DNA of 64,000 nt, taken from assembly GCA_016705695.1 (NCBI GenBank), contig JADJLA010000003.1, positions 310,001-374,000 on the forward strand, given 5' to 3'. Position numbers and translations under genes: made by a program. Origin of the DNA: Sphingobacteriaceae bacterium. GTDB taxonomy: Bacteria; Bacteroidota; Bacteroidia; B-17B0; Aurantibacillaceae. Under the pieces are notes generated by a model. It was not told the origin of the DNA, did not search any database, and saw only the letters and a list, made by a program, of their open reading frames with translations. Shown here piece after piece: positions 35,293 through 48,500 of the stretch; within the stretch, counting starts at the first letter, position 1; the number at the start of each line of letters is the position of its first letter.

Positions 35293-36162
35293 TTAATCTG
35301 CTTGTTTGGCAAGATCCAATAAATAATTTCCGTAACCACTTTTTGTGAGAGGCTGAGCCACTTTTATCAATTGCTCTTTAGTAATGTATTTCATTTTAAA
35401 AGCAACTTCTTCAATGCAACCAATTTTTTGCCCCTGACGTTCTTCAATTACTTGCACAAATTGTCCGGCTTGCATTAACGATGCAAAAGTTCCCGTGTCT
35501 AACCAGGCAGTTCCTCTGTCCATGATACTCACTTTTAATTTTCCTTGCTTCAAATATTCTTTATTCACATCGGTAATTTCATATTCACCGCGTGGACTTG
35601 GTTTTAAATTTTTTGCGATCTCAACTACTGAGTTATCATAAAAATATAATCCCGGTACAGCGTAATTACTCTTAGGAACTTTTGGTTTTTCCTCAATAGA
35701 AAGTGCTTTGAATTGTTTGTCAAATTCAACAACACCGTAACGCTCAGGATCACTCACATGATATGCAAACACAACGCCACCATCAGGGTTATTGATCGTT
35801 TGTAACATACGGCCTAATCCAACACCGTAAAAAATATTATCACCTAATACCAAAGCAACTTTATCTTTTCCAATAAATTCGGCGCCTAGAACAAATGCTT
35901 GTGCAAGTCCATTCGGTACTTCTTGAACTTTGTATGAAAACTTACAACCTATCTCTTCACCTGTTCCTAATAACTTCTGAAAGTTAGGCAGGTCGTGGGG
36001 TGTAGAGATGATCAAAATTTCTTTTATACCGGCCATCATCAAAACTGATAATGGATAATAGATCATTGGCTTATCATAAATTGGCATCATTTGCTTGCTC
36101 ATGGCAAGCGTTAATGGATGTAAACGTGTTCCGGATCCTCCCGCGAGTATGATTCCTTTCAT
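35293..36162 (-). CDS. rfbA: Glucose-1-phosphate thymidylyltransferase
   Basis: A 289-residue nucleotidyltransferase that makes dTDP-glucose from dTTP and glucose-1-phosphate, the first step to dTDP-rhamnose and other deoxysugars for surface polysaccharide. The N-terminal signature GIILAGGSGTRLHPLTLAMS with KQMMPIYDKPMIYYPLSVLM is complete, as are LVLGDNIFYG, EEKPKVPKSNYAVPGLYFYD and TAWLDTGT. The other rfb genes are not in the window. First gene of the three-gene minus-strand transcript. Confidence 0.95.
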   Translation of the reverse strand: MKGIILAGGSGTRLHPLTLAMSKQMMPIYDKPMIYYPLSVLMMAGIKEILIISTPHDLPNFQKLLGTGEEIGCKFSYKVQEVPNGLAQAFVLGAEFIGKDKVALVLGDNIFYGVGLGRMLQTINNPDGGVVFAYHVSDPERYGVVEFDKQFKALSIEEKPKVPKSNYAVPGLYFYDNSVVEIAKNLKPSPRGEYEITDVNKEYLKQGKLKVSIMDRGTAWLDTGTFASLMQAGQFVQVIEERQGQKIGCIEEVAFKMKYITKEQLIKVAQPLTKSGYGNYLLDLAKQAD

Positions 36163-36506
36163 AGAATTTTTGTTTTTAAAAGATTTCTAAATTAAGGATA
36201 ATTTTTTTGTGGTGATTATTTATAAAAATGAGAGTTAAAATTTGAACTTAAAAATGCTAAAACACTTGGGAAAAACGCGTAAGATCGCTGCAAAATCGCA
36301 TATAAAACTCATCTGTTTAATAACTCAAACACCCATTTCACCAATTCTAAAGCTATTTTCAATCAACGAATTCACTTAAATACTTGATATTCAACTATAT
36401 AATGTGATATAATGATAAAAGTTATTCATCTAATAAACTTATAAGTTAATCTAAATTTAATAGGGTTTAGGACTCAATATTTTAACTTTATAGGGGTTAA
36501 AATTGC
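36163..36506. other. 344-base AT-rich divergent intergenic region
   Basis: This gap separates rfbA (minus) from the giant adhesin gene (plus) and must hold both promoters. The best -7-like word for the plus strand is TAAATTTA (36452-36459), seven of eight matches and about 50 bases from the start codon, without a clear TTG upstream. I see no RNA gene, hairpin or coding potential. Confidence 0.6.
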
Positions 36507-39500
36507 TTGAAAAAGAGACTTTTACATATTTTATTGTTACTGGGTGTTTTTTGTACCACACAATTGTATTCTCAAGCACCTGCGTGGATGTGGGCTCGAA
36601 GCAATGAAAGCGCGGGTATAGAACTTGCTCGTGATGTTACTGTGCTTAAGTCAACAGGCGATGTTTGGATAACGGGAAGTTACGCTACCAATAATCTTTC
36701 TGCTAAGTGGGGCGGTAATTTTAATACAAATTACGGTGGAACTGATGCATTTCTTGTGAAGTATAGTACTAATGGAGTAGTTACTGCAGCGATACGTATT
36801 GGTGGTGCCGGTAATGATGTTGGATACTCTACTTGCGTTGACGCTGCGGGGAATGTTTATGTTGCAGGTTCTTTTGCGGGTACTGCAAACTTTTGGCATA
36901 CACCGGCTTTAGCAGCGCCAAATACTTATGATTTGACTTCTAACGCAGGCACAACAGACCTTTTTTTGGCAAAATACAATTCAGCCGGTGTTTTTCAATG
37001 GGCAACAAAAGCTGGAGGTGCTAGTACTGATGCCGCGCTCGGGGTATACGTAGATGCCAATGGTGTTTATCTTACCGGAACCTATCTTTTTAGCGCTAGT
37101 ATGACTTTCTCATCTTACGCTTCTGTAACAACAACTGCTATTACTACTGCCGGTGGTAATACAGATGTGTTTATTGCCAAGTATACTACTGGTGGATTGA
37201 TACAATGGGTTGCAAAAGCCGGTAGTACAGGTGCCGATGCGGGATATGATATTGTTGCTGATGAAGCAACCGGAAATATTTATACGATTGGAGACTATGC
37301 CGGCGCAAATAATTTTAATATTTTTCCTTCACTAACTCCGCCCGTTAGTGCTACAACTCATGTAAATCAGGTTAGCGATATTTTTATTTCCGCGCACGAT
37401 CAAAATGGAGGATTCCTTTGGTCAACAAATATTTCATCAGCGGGAACTGACTTAGGACGATCGATAGCTTTTGGTGACAACGATTTATATGTAACCGGAG
37501 GAATAGCAAATAATGCAAATTTTAAAAACCCTTTGCCTGCATTTACTAGAACAGCTACCTCAACTCAAGACCTTTTTTTAGCAAAACTTAATAAGTCTAC
37601 CGGTGTTTTCCAGTACGCGATAACTGAGAATGGTAGCGGTGTTGAATACGGCAATTCAATTTCTTATCTTAGTCCTGGTAAAGTATTCATTGGTGGGCAG
37701 TATAGTGCTAATCTAACATTCACAAACAATGGAGGCCTCGCTACAAATAGTTTAAGCTCTCAAGGTGGTTACGATGCATTTCTTGCTTCATATAACTCAA
37801 CCAATGGAAGTTTTATTTATTCAAAAAAGGCCGGCGGTATAAATACTGATAGAGCAAACGGTGTTGGTGTTAATAATTCTGGTGATGCATATTTAGGAGG
37901 TGAACAAGGCGGGGCACTAACTTTTACTGCAGGCACCAATACAGTAACTCCAGCCTCAGCGGGAAGCAATATTTTTATTGCTAAATGCGGATGTGGATTT
38001 AATTTAATCCCGGCTGCTGGGCCAGTATCTACCACTACTTGTTCTACTACTTACAACATGGTGGCAGCCACCTTAACCAATGTTACAACTGGTTTATGGA
38101 CTTTGATCTCACCACCTGGGGCACTTATCACTAACAATACCTTGGAAACAACGGGAATAACCAACCTTAGTCCAGGGGCAAATGTTTTTAGATGGACTGT
38201 GAGTAAAGCTGGATGCGCATCAGTTTCAGAAACAATAACTGTGGTAAGGGATGTTTTGCCTACAACTTCCGTTGCAGGTGCATCCATTGCCTTATGCGGA
38301 ACTACAACTGTTTTAGCAGGTAATGTCCCAGCAGTCGGTCAAGGAACCTGGACTACATTCGCAGGAACAAGTACAATTACCAATGCAAATCTTGCAACAT
38401 CGGCAGTAAGCGTAGCGCCAGGCTCACCCTTTTCAACAACAAATTTTTCTTGGACAATAGGCAATGGGATCTGTCCAGTTTCAACATCTACTGTTTCAAT
38501 TGTTTCATATACTACAACTTCTCCATCTAATGCAGGAAGTACTATGTCGCTTTGCGGAACCTCAACTCTATTGGCGGGAAATGTTCCTGCAGCAGGAACC
38601 GGAACATGGAGTACGTTTGCAGGAACAAGTACGATCACCAACGTTAACTTAGCAACATCTGCAGTTACTGTTGCAGCAGGATCTCCATTTTCAACTACAA
38701 ATTTTTCATGGACAATTCAAAACGGAGTTTGCCCTTCAACTACTTCAACAGTTTCAATTATTTCATTTACAAATTCTCCGCCTTCAGTTCCCGGACCATC
38801 CATGAACATTTGCGGAACAACAACCGTAATGGCCGCCAATGTTCCTGCGGCGGGAACCGGAACATGGAGTACATTCGCAGGAACAAGTACACTTACTAAT
38901 GTGAATTTGGCAACAACAGCAGTAACGGTTGCTGCAGGCTCGCCATTCTCAACAACAAATTTTTCGTGGACAATTCAAAATGGTGTTTGTCCTGCCACAA
39001 CAAATACTGTTTCGATCCTCTCACATACTTTACCTACGGTATCAAACGCTGGCGCAAACCAAACAGTTTGTGCAACAACGGCAACCATGAATGGAAATAC
39101 GCCATCAGTTGGAACAGGTACATGGAGTTTAGTTTCAGGCGCAGGAGTTCCAACCTCACCAAATTCTCCTAATACAGCTATTACGGGACTTGGTATTGGC
39201 GTAAATGTTTTTCAATGGGTTATTGGAAATGGAATTTGTCCTAATTCCACTTCAACCATGTCGATCCAGCAAGATCAAGTGCCAACAACTTCTAACGCAG
39301 GACCAAATCAAACAGTGTGTGCAACTACTGCAACATTAGCGGGTAACACTCCTGCAATTGGTACCGGTGCATGGAATGTATTTTTTGGTCCGGGTTTTGT
39401 TAGCGCACCATCATTGCCAAATTCGGGCGTGATCAGTCTCGGATTAGGTTCAAATGTTTTTGAATGGGTGATCACTAACGGTGTTTGTCCTGCATCATCT

Positions 39501-42500
39501 TCAACAGTGGAGGTATTTCAAGATACAAATCCAACAACTTCAAATGCAGGGCCGTCGCAAAGCATTTGCGCAATAACAGTTGCAACTATGGCAGGAAATG
39601 TTCCTGCTGTTGGTTCAGGAACATGGTCGTTAGTTTCAGGATCAGGTTTGATTACTTCACCAAATTCACCTGTATCAGGAATTACTTCAATTGGTATTGG
39701 TACAAATGTTTTTCAATGGTCAATTGGTAATGGTGTTTGTCCGGTGTCAACATCCACCATGGCTATCACTCGATTTATTCCACCGACAACTTCAATCGCC
39801 GGAGCAAATCAAACCGTGTGTGCAACCGTTGCAACCATGAATGGAAACACACCTGCAATTGGAACCGGAAGTTGGACATTGATATCAGGAGCAGGAACAA
39901 TAACTACACCAACGTTAGAAACAACAGGTATTACCGCTCTTGGTGTTGGAATAAATGTTTTTCAATGGACAATTAGCAATGGAAATTGTACGCCTTCAAC
40001 ATCTACAGTTTCAATTCAACGAGATGATAATCCAACAACATCAGTTGCGGGATCAAATCAAACTGTGTGTGCAAACTTTGCAACGTTAAACGGAAATAAC
40101 CCAGCAGTAGGAACAGGAACATGGAGTTTAGTTTCAGGCGCTGCAACTATTACTTCACCAAATTTATTTAATACTGGATTAACAGCATTGGGAATTGGAG
40201 TTAATGTTTTGCAGTGGACAATTGGAAACGGAGTTTGTCCTTCATCAAGTTCAACAGTGTCTGTGCAGCAAGATGCAAATCCAACAACTGCTTTGGCAGG
40301 ACCAAATCAAACTGTGTGCACAGGAGCTGCTACACTTGCAGGAAATACACCTGCAATTGGAACCGGAATATGGTTATTGCAATTTGGTTCCGGTGTGCCA
40401 ACAACTCCTACTGCGCCAAACTCTGCGTTAACAGGTTTATCATTAGGAAGCAATATTTTTTCTTGGAATATTACCAATGGTGTTTGTCCTGTTTCAACTG
40501 CAACTGTTGAGATCTATAGAGATAATAGCCCAAGTTTATCAAATGCAGGACCAAACCAAACCGTGTGTGCAACCTTTGCAACACTTGCAGGTAATACACC
40601 TGCAGTTGGTACAGGAAGCTGGACACTTGTATTTGGAAGTGGAAACATAACAACACCAACATCTCCAACATCTGGCTTAACAGCATTAGGCGCAGGTATA
40701 AATGTTTTTGCTTGGACAGTAACTAATGGAAGTTGTCCTCCATCAACATCCACTGTTTCAATTCAACAAGATCTAAATCCAACGGTAGCAAGTGCAGGTC
40801 CGTCACAAACTATATGTGCACTTACAACGGCAAACATGGCGGGTAATACTGCAGCGATCGGCACAGGAACATGGACGTTGTTATCGGGCGCAGGCACAAT
40901 TACTTCACCAAATTTAGAAACCACAGGTATCACAGCCTTAGGTGTTGGTGTAAATGTATTTCAGTGGACGATAGGCAATGGCGTCTGTCCAAGTACAAGT
41001 TCAACGATGTCAATTACTCGTGATCTAAATCCAAGTACATCTGTTGCGGGCGTAAATCAAACAGTGTGTGCAACTGTTGCAACATTAAATGGAAATAATC
41101 CGGCGGTAGGCACAGGTACATGGAGTTTAGTATCAGGTGCAGCAACAATTACTTCACCAAATTTATTTAATACAGGCTTAACAGCATTAGGCGCGGGAAT
41201 AAATGTGTTACAATGGACGATCGGTAATGGAAGTTGTCCAAACTCAAGTTCAACAGTATCGGTACAACGCGATCTTAATCCATCAATATCAGTAGCGGGC
41301 GCAAATCAAACCGTATGTGCAACTGTAGCAACATTAAATGGAAATAATCCTGCGGTAGGAACAGGAACATGGAGTGTGGTATCAGGTGGCGCAACAATTA
41401 CCTCACCAAATTTATTCAATACAGGCTTAACGGCATTAGCCGGTGGCGTGAATGTATTGCAATGGACCATTGGCAATGGTGTTTGTGCGAACTCAAGTTC
41501 AACAGTAATAGTACAACGCGATCTTAATCCAAGCACATCAGTTGCAGGCCCATCACAAACTATTTGTGCCAACACAGCAACGTTTGCAGCTAACACACCA
41601 GTGGTAGGCGTAGGAGTTTGGAATGTGATCACGGGCCCTGGAATAATTATGGTACCAACTTCACCAAACTCACAAGTGATCACACTTGGCTTTGGATCAA
41701 ATGTATTTGAATGGCAGATCACCAATGGAGTTTGTCCTGCATCTACATCCACAGTAGAAATTTATCAAGATCAAGTACCAACAGTATCAAATGCCGGAAC
41801 AAGTCAGAGTATTTGTTTAATATCATTTGCAACATTAAATGGAAATGTTCCTGCCATTGGAACCGGCACATGGACGTTAGTTTCAGGTTCTGGATTTATA
41901 ACTTCACCAAATTCTCCTAACAGCGGATTAACAGCATTAGGAATTGGAACAAATGTATTTCAATGGACGATCGGTAGCGGTGTTTGTCCTTCTTCATCAT
42001 CAACTGTTTCTGTAACGCGTTATTTAAGTCCGTCAGCATCGGCAGCAGGAGCAAACCAAACCGTTTGTGCTACAGTTGCAACAATGGCCGGTAACACTCC
42101 CGGCATTGGAACTGGTTTATGGACCTTGGTTTCAGGCGCAGGAACAATTACTTCCCCAACATTACCAAATACAGGATTAACTGCGTTAGGTGTTGGAGTA
42201 AATGTTTTCCAATGGACAATTAGCAATGGAAACTGTCCTCCATCATCGTCTACTGTTTCAATTCAACGAGACGATAATCCAACACCATCTGTTGCAGGAG
42301 CAAATCAAACCGTATGTGCAACTGTTGCAACGTTAAACGGAAATAATCCTGCAGTAGGAACAGGCACCTGGAGTTTAGTGTCTGGTGCTGCAACTATTAC
42401 TTCACCAAATTTATTTAATACAGGATTAACAGCATTGGGCGCGGGAATAAATGTTTTACAATGGACAATTGGCAATGGAGTATGTCCTTCGTCAAGTTCA

Positions 42501-45500
42501 ACAGTATCAATTCAACGTGATCTAAATCCAAGTACATCAGTAGCAGGCGCCAATCAAACGGTGTGTGCAACTGTTGCAACTTTGAATGGAAATAATCCTG
42601 CAGTAGGAACAGGTACATGGAGTTTAGTATCGGGAGCAGCAACTATCACTTCACCAAACTTATTCAATACAGGCTTAACAGCATTAGGTGCGGGAGTAAA
42701 TGTTTTACAATGGACCATTGGTAATGGAGTTTGTGCATCATCAAGTTCAACAGTTTCAGTACAGCGCGATCTTAATCCATCAACATCTGTTGCAGGCGCC
42801 AATCAAACGGTGTGTGCAACAGTTGCCACCTTGAACGGAAATAATCCTGCAGTAGGAACAGGCACATGGAGTTTAGTATCGGGCGCTGCAACAATTACCT
42901 CGCCGAATTTATTTAATACAGGATTAACTGCGTTAGGAGTTGGTGTGAATGTTTTACAATGGACAATTGGCAATGGAGTTTGTGCAAACTCAAGTTCAAC
43001 AGTATCTGTTCAACAAGATCTAAATCCAACGGTAGCAAATGCAGGTCCAAATCAAACTATTTGCGCGCTTACAACAGCCAACATGGCGGGTAATACCGCC
43101 GCGATTGGTACTGGAACATGGAGTTTAATTTCAGGAGCAGGAACCATTACTTCACCAAATTTAGAAACCACAGGTATCACAGCACTAGGCGTTGGTGTAA
43201 ATGTATTTCAATGGACGATAGGTAATGGCGTTTGCGCAAGTACAAGTTCAACGATGTCAATTACTCGTGATCTAAATCCAAGTACATCTGTAGCAGGCGC
43301 CAATCAAACCGTGTGTGCAACCGTTGCAACCTTGAATGGAAATAATCCTGCAGTGGGAACAGGTACCTGGAGTTTAGTGTCAGGTGCTGCAACTATCACT
43401 TCACCAAATTTATTTAATACAGGATTAACAGCATTAGGCGCGGGAATAAATGTGTTACAATGGACGATCGGCAATGGAAGTTGTCCAAACTCAAGTTCAA
43501 CAGTTTCAGTACAACGCGATCTTAATCCAAGTACATCAGTAGCTGGAACAAATCAAACGGTGTGTGCAACCGTTGCAACCTTAAATGGAAATAATCCTGC
43601 AGTAGGAACAGGCACATGGAGTTTAGTATCAGGAGTAGGAACCATTACTTCGCCAAACTTATTCAACACAGGCTTAACCGCATTAGGTGGCGGCATAAAT
43701 GTATTTCAATGGACAATTGGTAATGGTGTTTGTGCCAACTCAAGTTCAACAGTGATCGTACAACGCGATCTTAATCCAAGTACATCCGTTGCAGGTCCAT
43801 CACAAACTATTTGTGCGAACCAAGCAACATTTGCAGCTAACACACCTGTAGTAGGAGTAGGAGTTTGGAATGTGATCACAGGTCCTGGAATAATTATGGT
43901 ACCAACAGCGCCAAACTCACAAGTGATCACGCTTGGTTTTGGATCAAACATATTTGAATGGCAGATCACCAATGGCGTTTGTCCTGCATCCACATCCACA
44001 GTAGAAATTTATCAAGATCAAAATCCAACAGTATCCAATGCAGGCACAAGTCAAAGTGTTTGTGCAGCCACAGCAACCTTGAACGGAAATATTCCTGCAA
44101 TAGGAACAGGCACATGGACCTTGATATCAGGTTCAGGAGTTATCAGTTCGCCAAACGCACCAAACTCAGCCTTAATAGCGCTAGGTGTTGGAGTAAATGT
44201 ATTTCAATGGACCATTGGTAGTGGAGTTTGTCCACCATCCTCATCAACTGTTTCTGTAACACGAAATTTACCACCAACCACTGCAAACGCAGGCCCATCG
44301 CAATCGGTATGTGCTAATTTTGCAACGCTTGCAGGAAATACACCTGCAATTGGAACAGGAAGTTGGACCTTGATATCAGGTGCAGGAACAATTGCATCAC
44401 CAACATTACCAAACTCAGCTTTAACAGCTTTAGGAACAGGTTCGAATGTATTTATGTGGACGATCAGCAATGGTGTTTGTCCACAATCAACATCAACCGT
44501 ATTGATACAAGCAGATGCAGTTCCAACCACTGCAAATGCAGGTCCAAACCAAACTGTGTGCGCAACTACTGCAATTATGGCCGGTAATACACCTGCCATT
44601 GGAACTGGAAGTTGGAGCTTGGTATCAGGCGTAGCAATTATTACAACACCAACATTAGAAACAACAGGTATTACAGCATTGGGTGGAGGAATAAATATTT
44701 TCCAATGGACGATTAGTAACGGAATCTGTCCTTCTTCAAGTTCAACAATGTCTGTGCAACGTGATCTAAATCCATCAACATCAGTTGCGGGTGTAAATCA
44801 AACAGTGTGTGCAACGGTTGCGACATTGAATGGAAATAATCCTGCAGTAGGAACCGGCACCTGGAGTTTAGTATCAGGCGGTGCAACAATTACTTCACCA
44901 AATTTATTTAATACGGGCTTAACTGCATTAGCTGGTGGCGTGAATGTACTTCAGTGGACCATAGGTAATGGTGTTTGTCCAAACTCAAGCTCAACGGTAT
45001 CTGTACAACGCGATCTTAATCCATCAGCATCAGTTGCTGGTGCAAGTCAAACCGTGTGTGCAAACTTTGCAACCTTAAACGGAAATAATCCTGCAGTAGG
45101 AACAGGCACATGGAGTTTAGTATCGGGCGCTGCAACAATTACCTCGCCGAATTTATTTAATACAGGATTAACTGCGTTAGGAGTTGGTGTGAATGTTTTA
45201 CAATGGACAATTGGCAATGGAGTTTGTGCAAACTCAAGTTCAACAGTATCTGTTCAACAAGATCTAAATCCAACGGTAGCAAATGCAGGTCCAAATCAAA
45301 CTATTTGCGCGCTTACAACAGCCAACATGGCGGGTAATACCGCCGCGATTGGTACTGGAACATGGAGTTTAATTTCAGGAGCAGGAACCATTACTTCACC
45401 AAATTTAGAAACCACAGGTATCACAGCACTAGGCGTTGGTGTAAATGTATTTCAATGGACGATAGGTAATGGCGTTTGCGCAAGTACAAGTTCAACGATG

Positions 45501-48500
45501 TCAATTACACGTGATCTAAATCCAAGTACATCAGTAGCGGGCGTAAATCAAACAGTGTGTGCAACGTTTGCAACCTTGAATGGAAATAATCCGGCAGTAG
45601 GCACAGGCACTTGGAGTTTAGTATCAGGTATTGCAACAATTACTTCACCGAATTTATTTAATACAGGCTTAACAGCATTAGGCGCCGGAGTAAATGTGTT
45701 AGAATGGACCATAGGTAATGGAAGTTGTCCAAACTCAAGTTCAACAGTTTCGGTACAACGCGATCTAAATCCATCAACATCAGTAGCGGGCGCAAACCAA
45801 ACCGTATGTGCAACCACAGCAACCTTAAATGGAAATAACCCTGCAGTAGGCACAGGTACATGGAGTTTAGTATCAGGCGGTGCAACAATTACCTCACCGA
45901 ATTTATTCAACACAGGTTTAACCGCATTAGCTGGAGGAATAAATGTATTTCAATGGACAATTGGTAATGGCGTTTGTGCGAACTCAAGTTCAACAGTCAT
46001 AGTACAACGCGATCTTAATCCAACAGTATCCAACGCAGGTCCCTCACAAACTATTTGTGCGAACCAAGGAACGTTTGCAGCTAACACACCTGTGGTAGGA
46101 GTAGGTGTTTGGAATGTGATCACAGGTCCTGGAATAATTATGGTACCAACTTCACCAAACTCACAAGTAATCACACTTGGTTTTGGATCAAATATATTTG
46201 AATGGCAGATCACCAATGGAGTTTGTCCTGCATCCACATCAACAGTAGAAATTTATCAGGATCAAAATCCAACAGTATCCAATGCAGGCACAAGTCAAAG
46301 TGTATGTGCAACCTCAGCAACATTGAACGGAAATGTTCCTGCAGTAGGTACAGGAACATGGACCTTGATCTCAGGTTCTGGAGTTATCACTTCACCTAAC
46401 GCACCAAACTCAGCTTTAACATCCTTAGGAGTTGGAGTAAATGTTTTCCAGTGGACCATTGGCAGTGGTGTTTGCCCTTCATCATCATCAACCGTTTCTG
46501 TAACACGAAATTTACCACCAACTGTAGCAAATGCAGGTCCATCACAATCGGTGTGTGCTAATTTTGCAACGCTTGCAGGAAATACTCCAGCAATTGGAAC
46601 GGGAAGTTGGACCTTGATATCAGGTGCAGGAACAATTGCATCACCAACATTGCCAAACTCAGGTGTAACAGCATTAGGTACGAGTACAAGTATTCCAAAT
46701 GTATTTATGTGGACGATCAGCAATGGTGTTTGTCCACCATCAACCTCTACAGTCTTAATTGACGCAGATGCAGTTCCAACAACAGCAAATGCAGGTCCAA
46801 ATCAAACACTGTGTGCAACCGTTGCAACCATGGCAGGAAATACACCTGCAATTGGAACAGGAAGTTGGACATTGATCTCTGGTGCAGGAACAATTACAAC
46901 ACCAACATTAGAAACAACAGGTATCACTGCACTTGGAGCAGGAATAAATATTTTCCAATGGACGATCAGTAATGGTGTTTGTCCTCCATCAACTTCAACA
47001 GTATCAATTCAACAAGATCTAAATCCAACCGTATCGAATGCAGGCCCAAATCAAACTATTTGTGCAACCGCAACTGTACTTGCCGGAAATACACCTGTGA
47101 TAGGAACAGGATTATGGACCTTAGTTTCTGGCGGAGCAACAATTACTACACCAACTTTAGAAACAACAGGAGTAACAGCTGTATCCATTGCAACAAGTAA
47201 TATATTACAATGGACGATCAGTAATGGAGTTTGTCCAAGTTCATCATCTACAATGTCTATACAGCGTGATGATAATCCAACGCCATCTGTAGCAGGACCA
47301 AATCAAACTATTTGTGCAACTGCAACTGTACTTGCCGGAAATACGCCTGTGATAGGAACAGGTTTATGGACCTTAGTTTCAGGAGGCGCAACAATTACAA
47401 CTCCAACCTTAGAAACAACAGGAGTAACAGCAGTATCCATTGCAACAAGTAATATATTACAATGGACGATCAGTAATGGAGTTTGTCCAAGTTCATCATC
47501 TACAATGTCGATCCAACGTGATGATAATCCAACACCTTCAGTAGCCGGACCAAATCAAACTATTTGTGCAACCGCAACTGTACTTGCCGGAAATACGCCT
47601 GTGATAGGAACCGGCTTATGGACATTAATTTCTGGCGGAGCAACTATTACAACTCCAACCTTAGAAACAACAGGAGTAACAGCAGTATCCATTGCAACAA
47701 GTAATATATTACAGTGGACGATCAGCAATGGAGTTTGTCCAAGTTCATCATCTACAATGTCGATCCAACGCGATGATAATCCAACACCATCAGTAGCCGG
47801 ACCAAATCAAACTATTTGTGCAACCGCAACTGTACTTGCAGGAAATACTCCTGTGATAGGAACAGGTTTATGGACCTTAGTTTCAGGAGGCGCAACTATT
47901 ACAACACCAACATTAGAAACTACAGGAGTAACAGCAGTATCAATCGCCACAAGTAATATTTTACAATGGACGATCAGTAATGGTGTATGTCCAAGCTCAT
48001 CATCTACTATGTCGATCCAACGTGATGATAATCCAACACCATCAGTAGCGGGACCAAATCAAACTATTTGTGCAACCGCAACTGTACTTGCAGGAAATAC
48101 TCCTGTGATAGGAACAGGTTTATGGACCTTAGTTTCAGGAGGCGCAACTATTACAACACCAACATTAGAAACATCAGGAGTAACTGCAGTTTCAATTGCT
48201 ACAAGTAATATATTACAATGGACGATCAGTAATGGAGTTTGTCCAAGTTCATCATCCACTATGTCGATCCAACGTGATGATAATCCAACGCCATCTGTTG
48301 CAGGACCAAATCAAACTATTTGTGCAACCGCAACCGTACTTGCCGGAAATACACCAGTGATAGGAACGGGATTATGGACCTTAGTTTCAGGAGGTGCAAC
48401 CATTACTACACCAACATTAGAAACATCTGGAGTAACAGCAGTATCCATTGCCACAAGTAATATTTTACAATGGACTATTAGTAATGGAGTTTGTCCAAGT

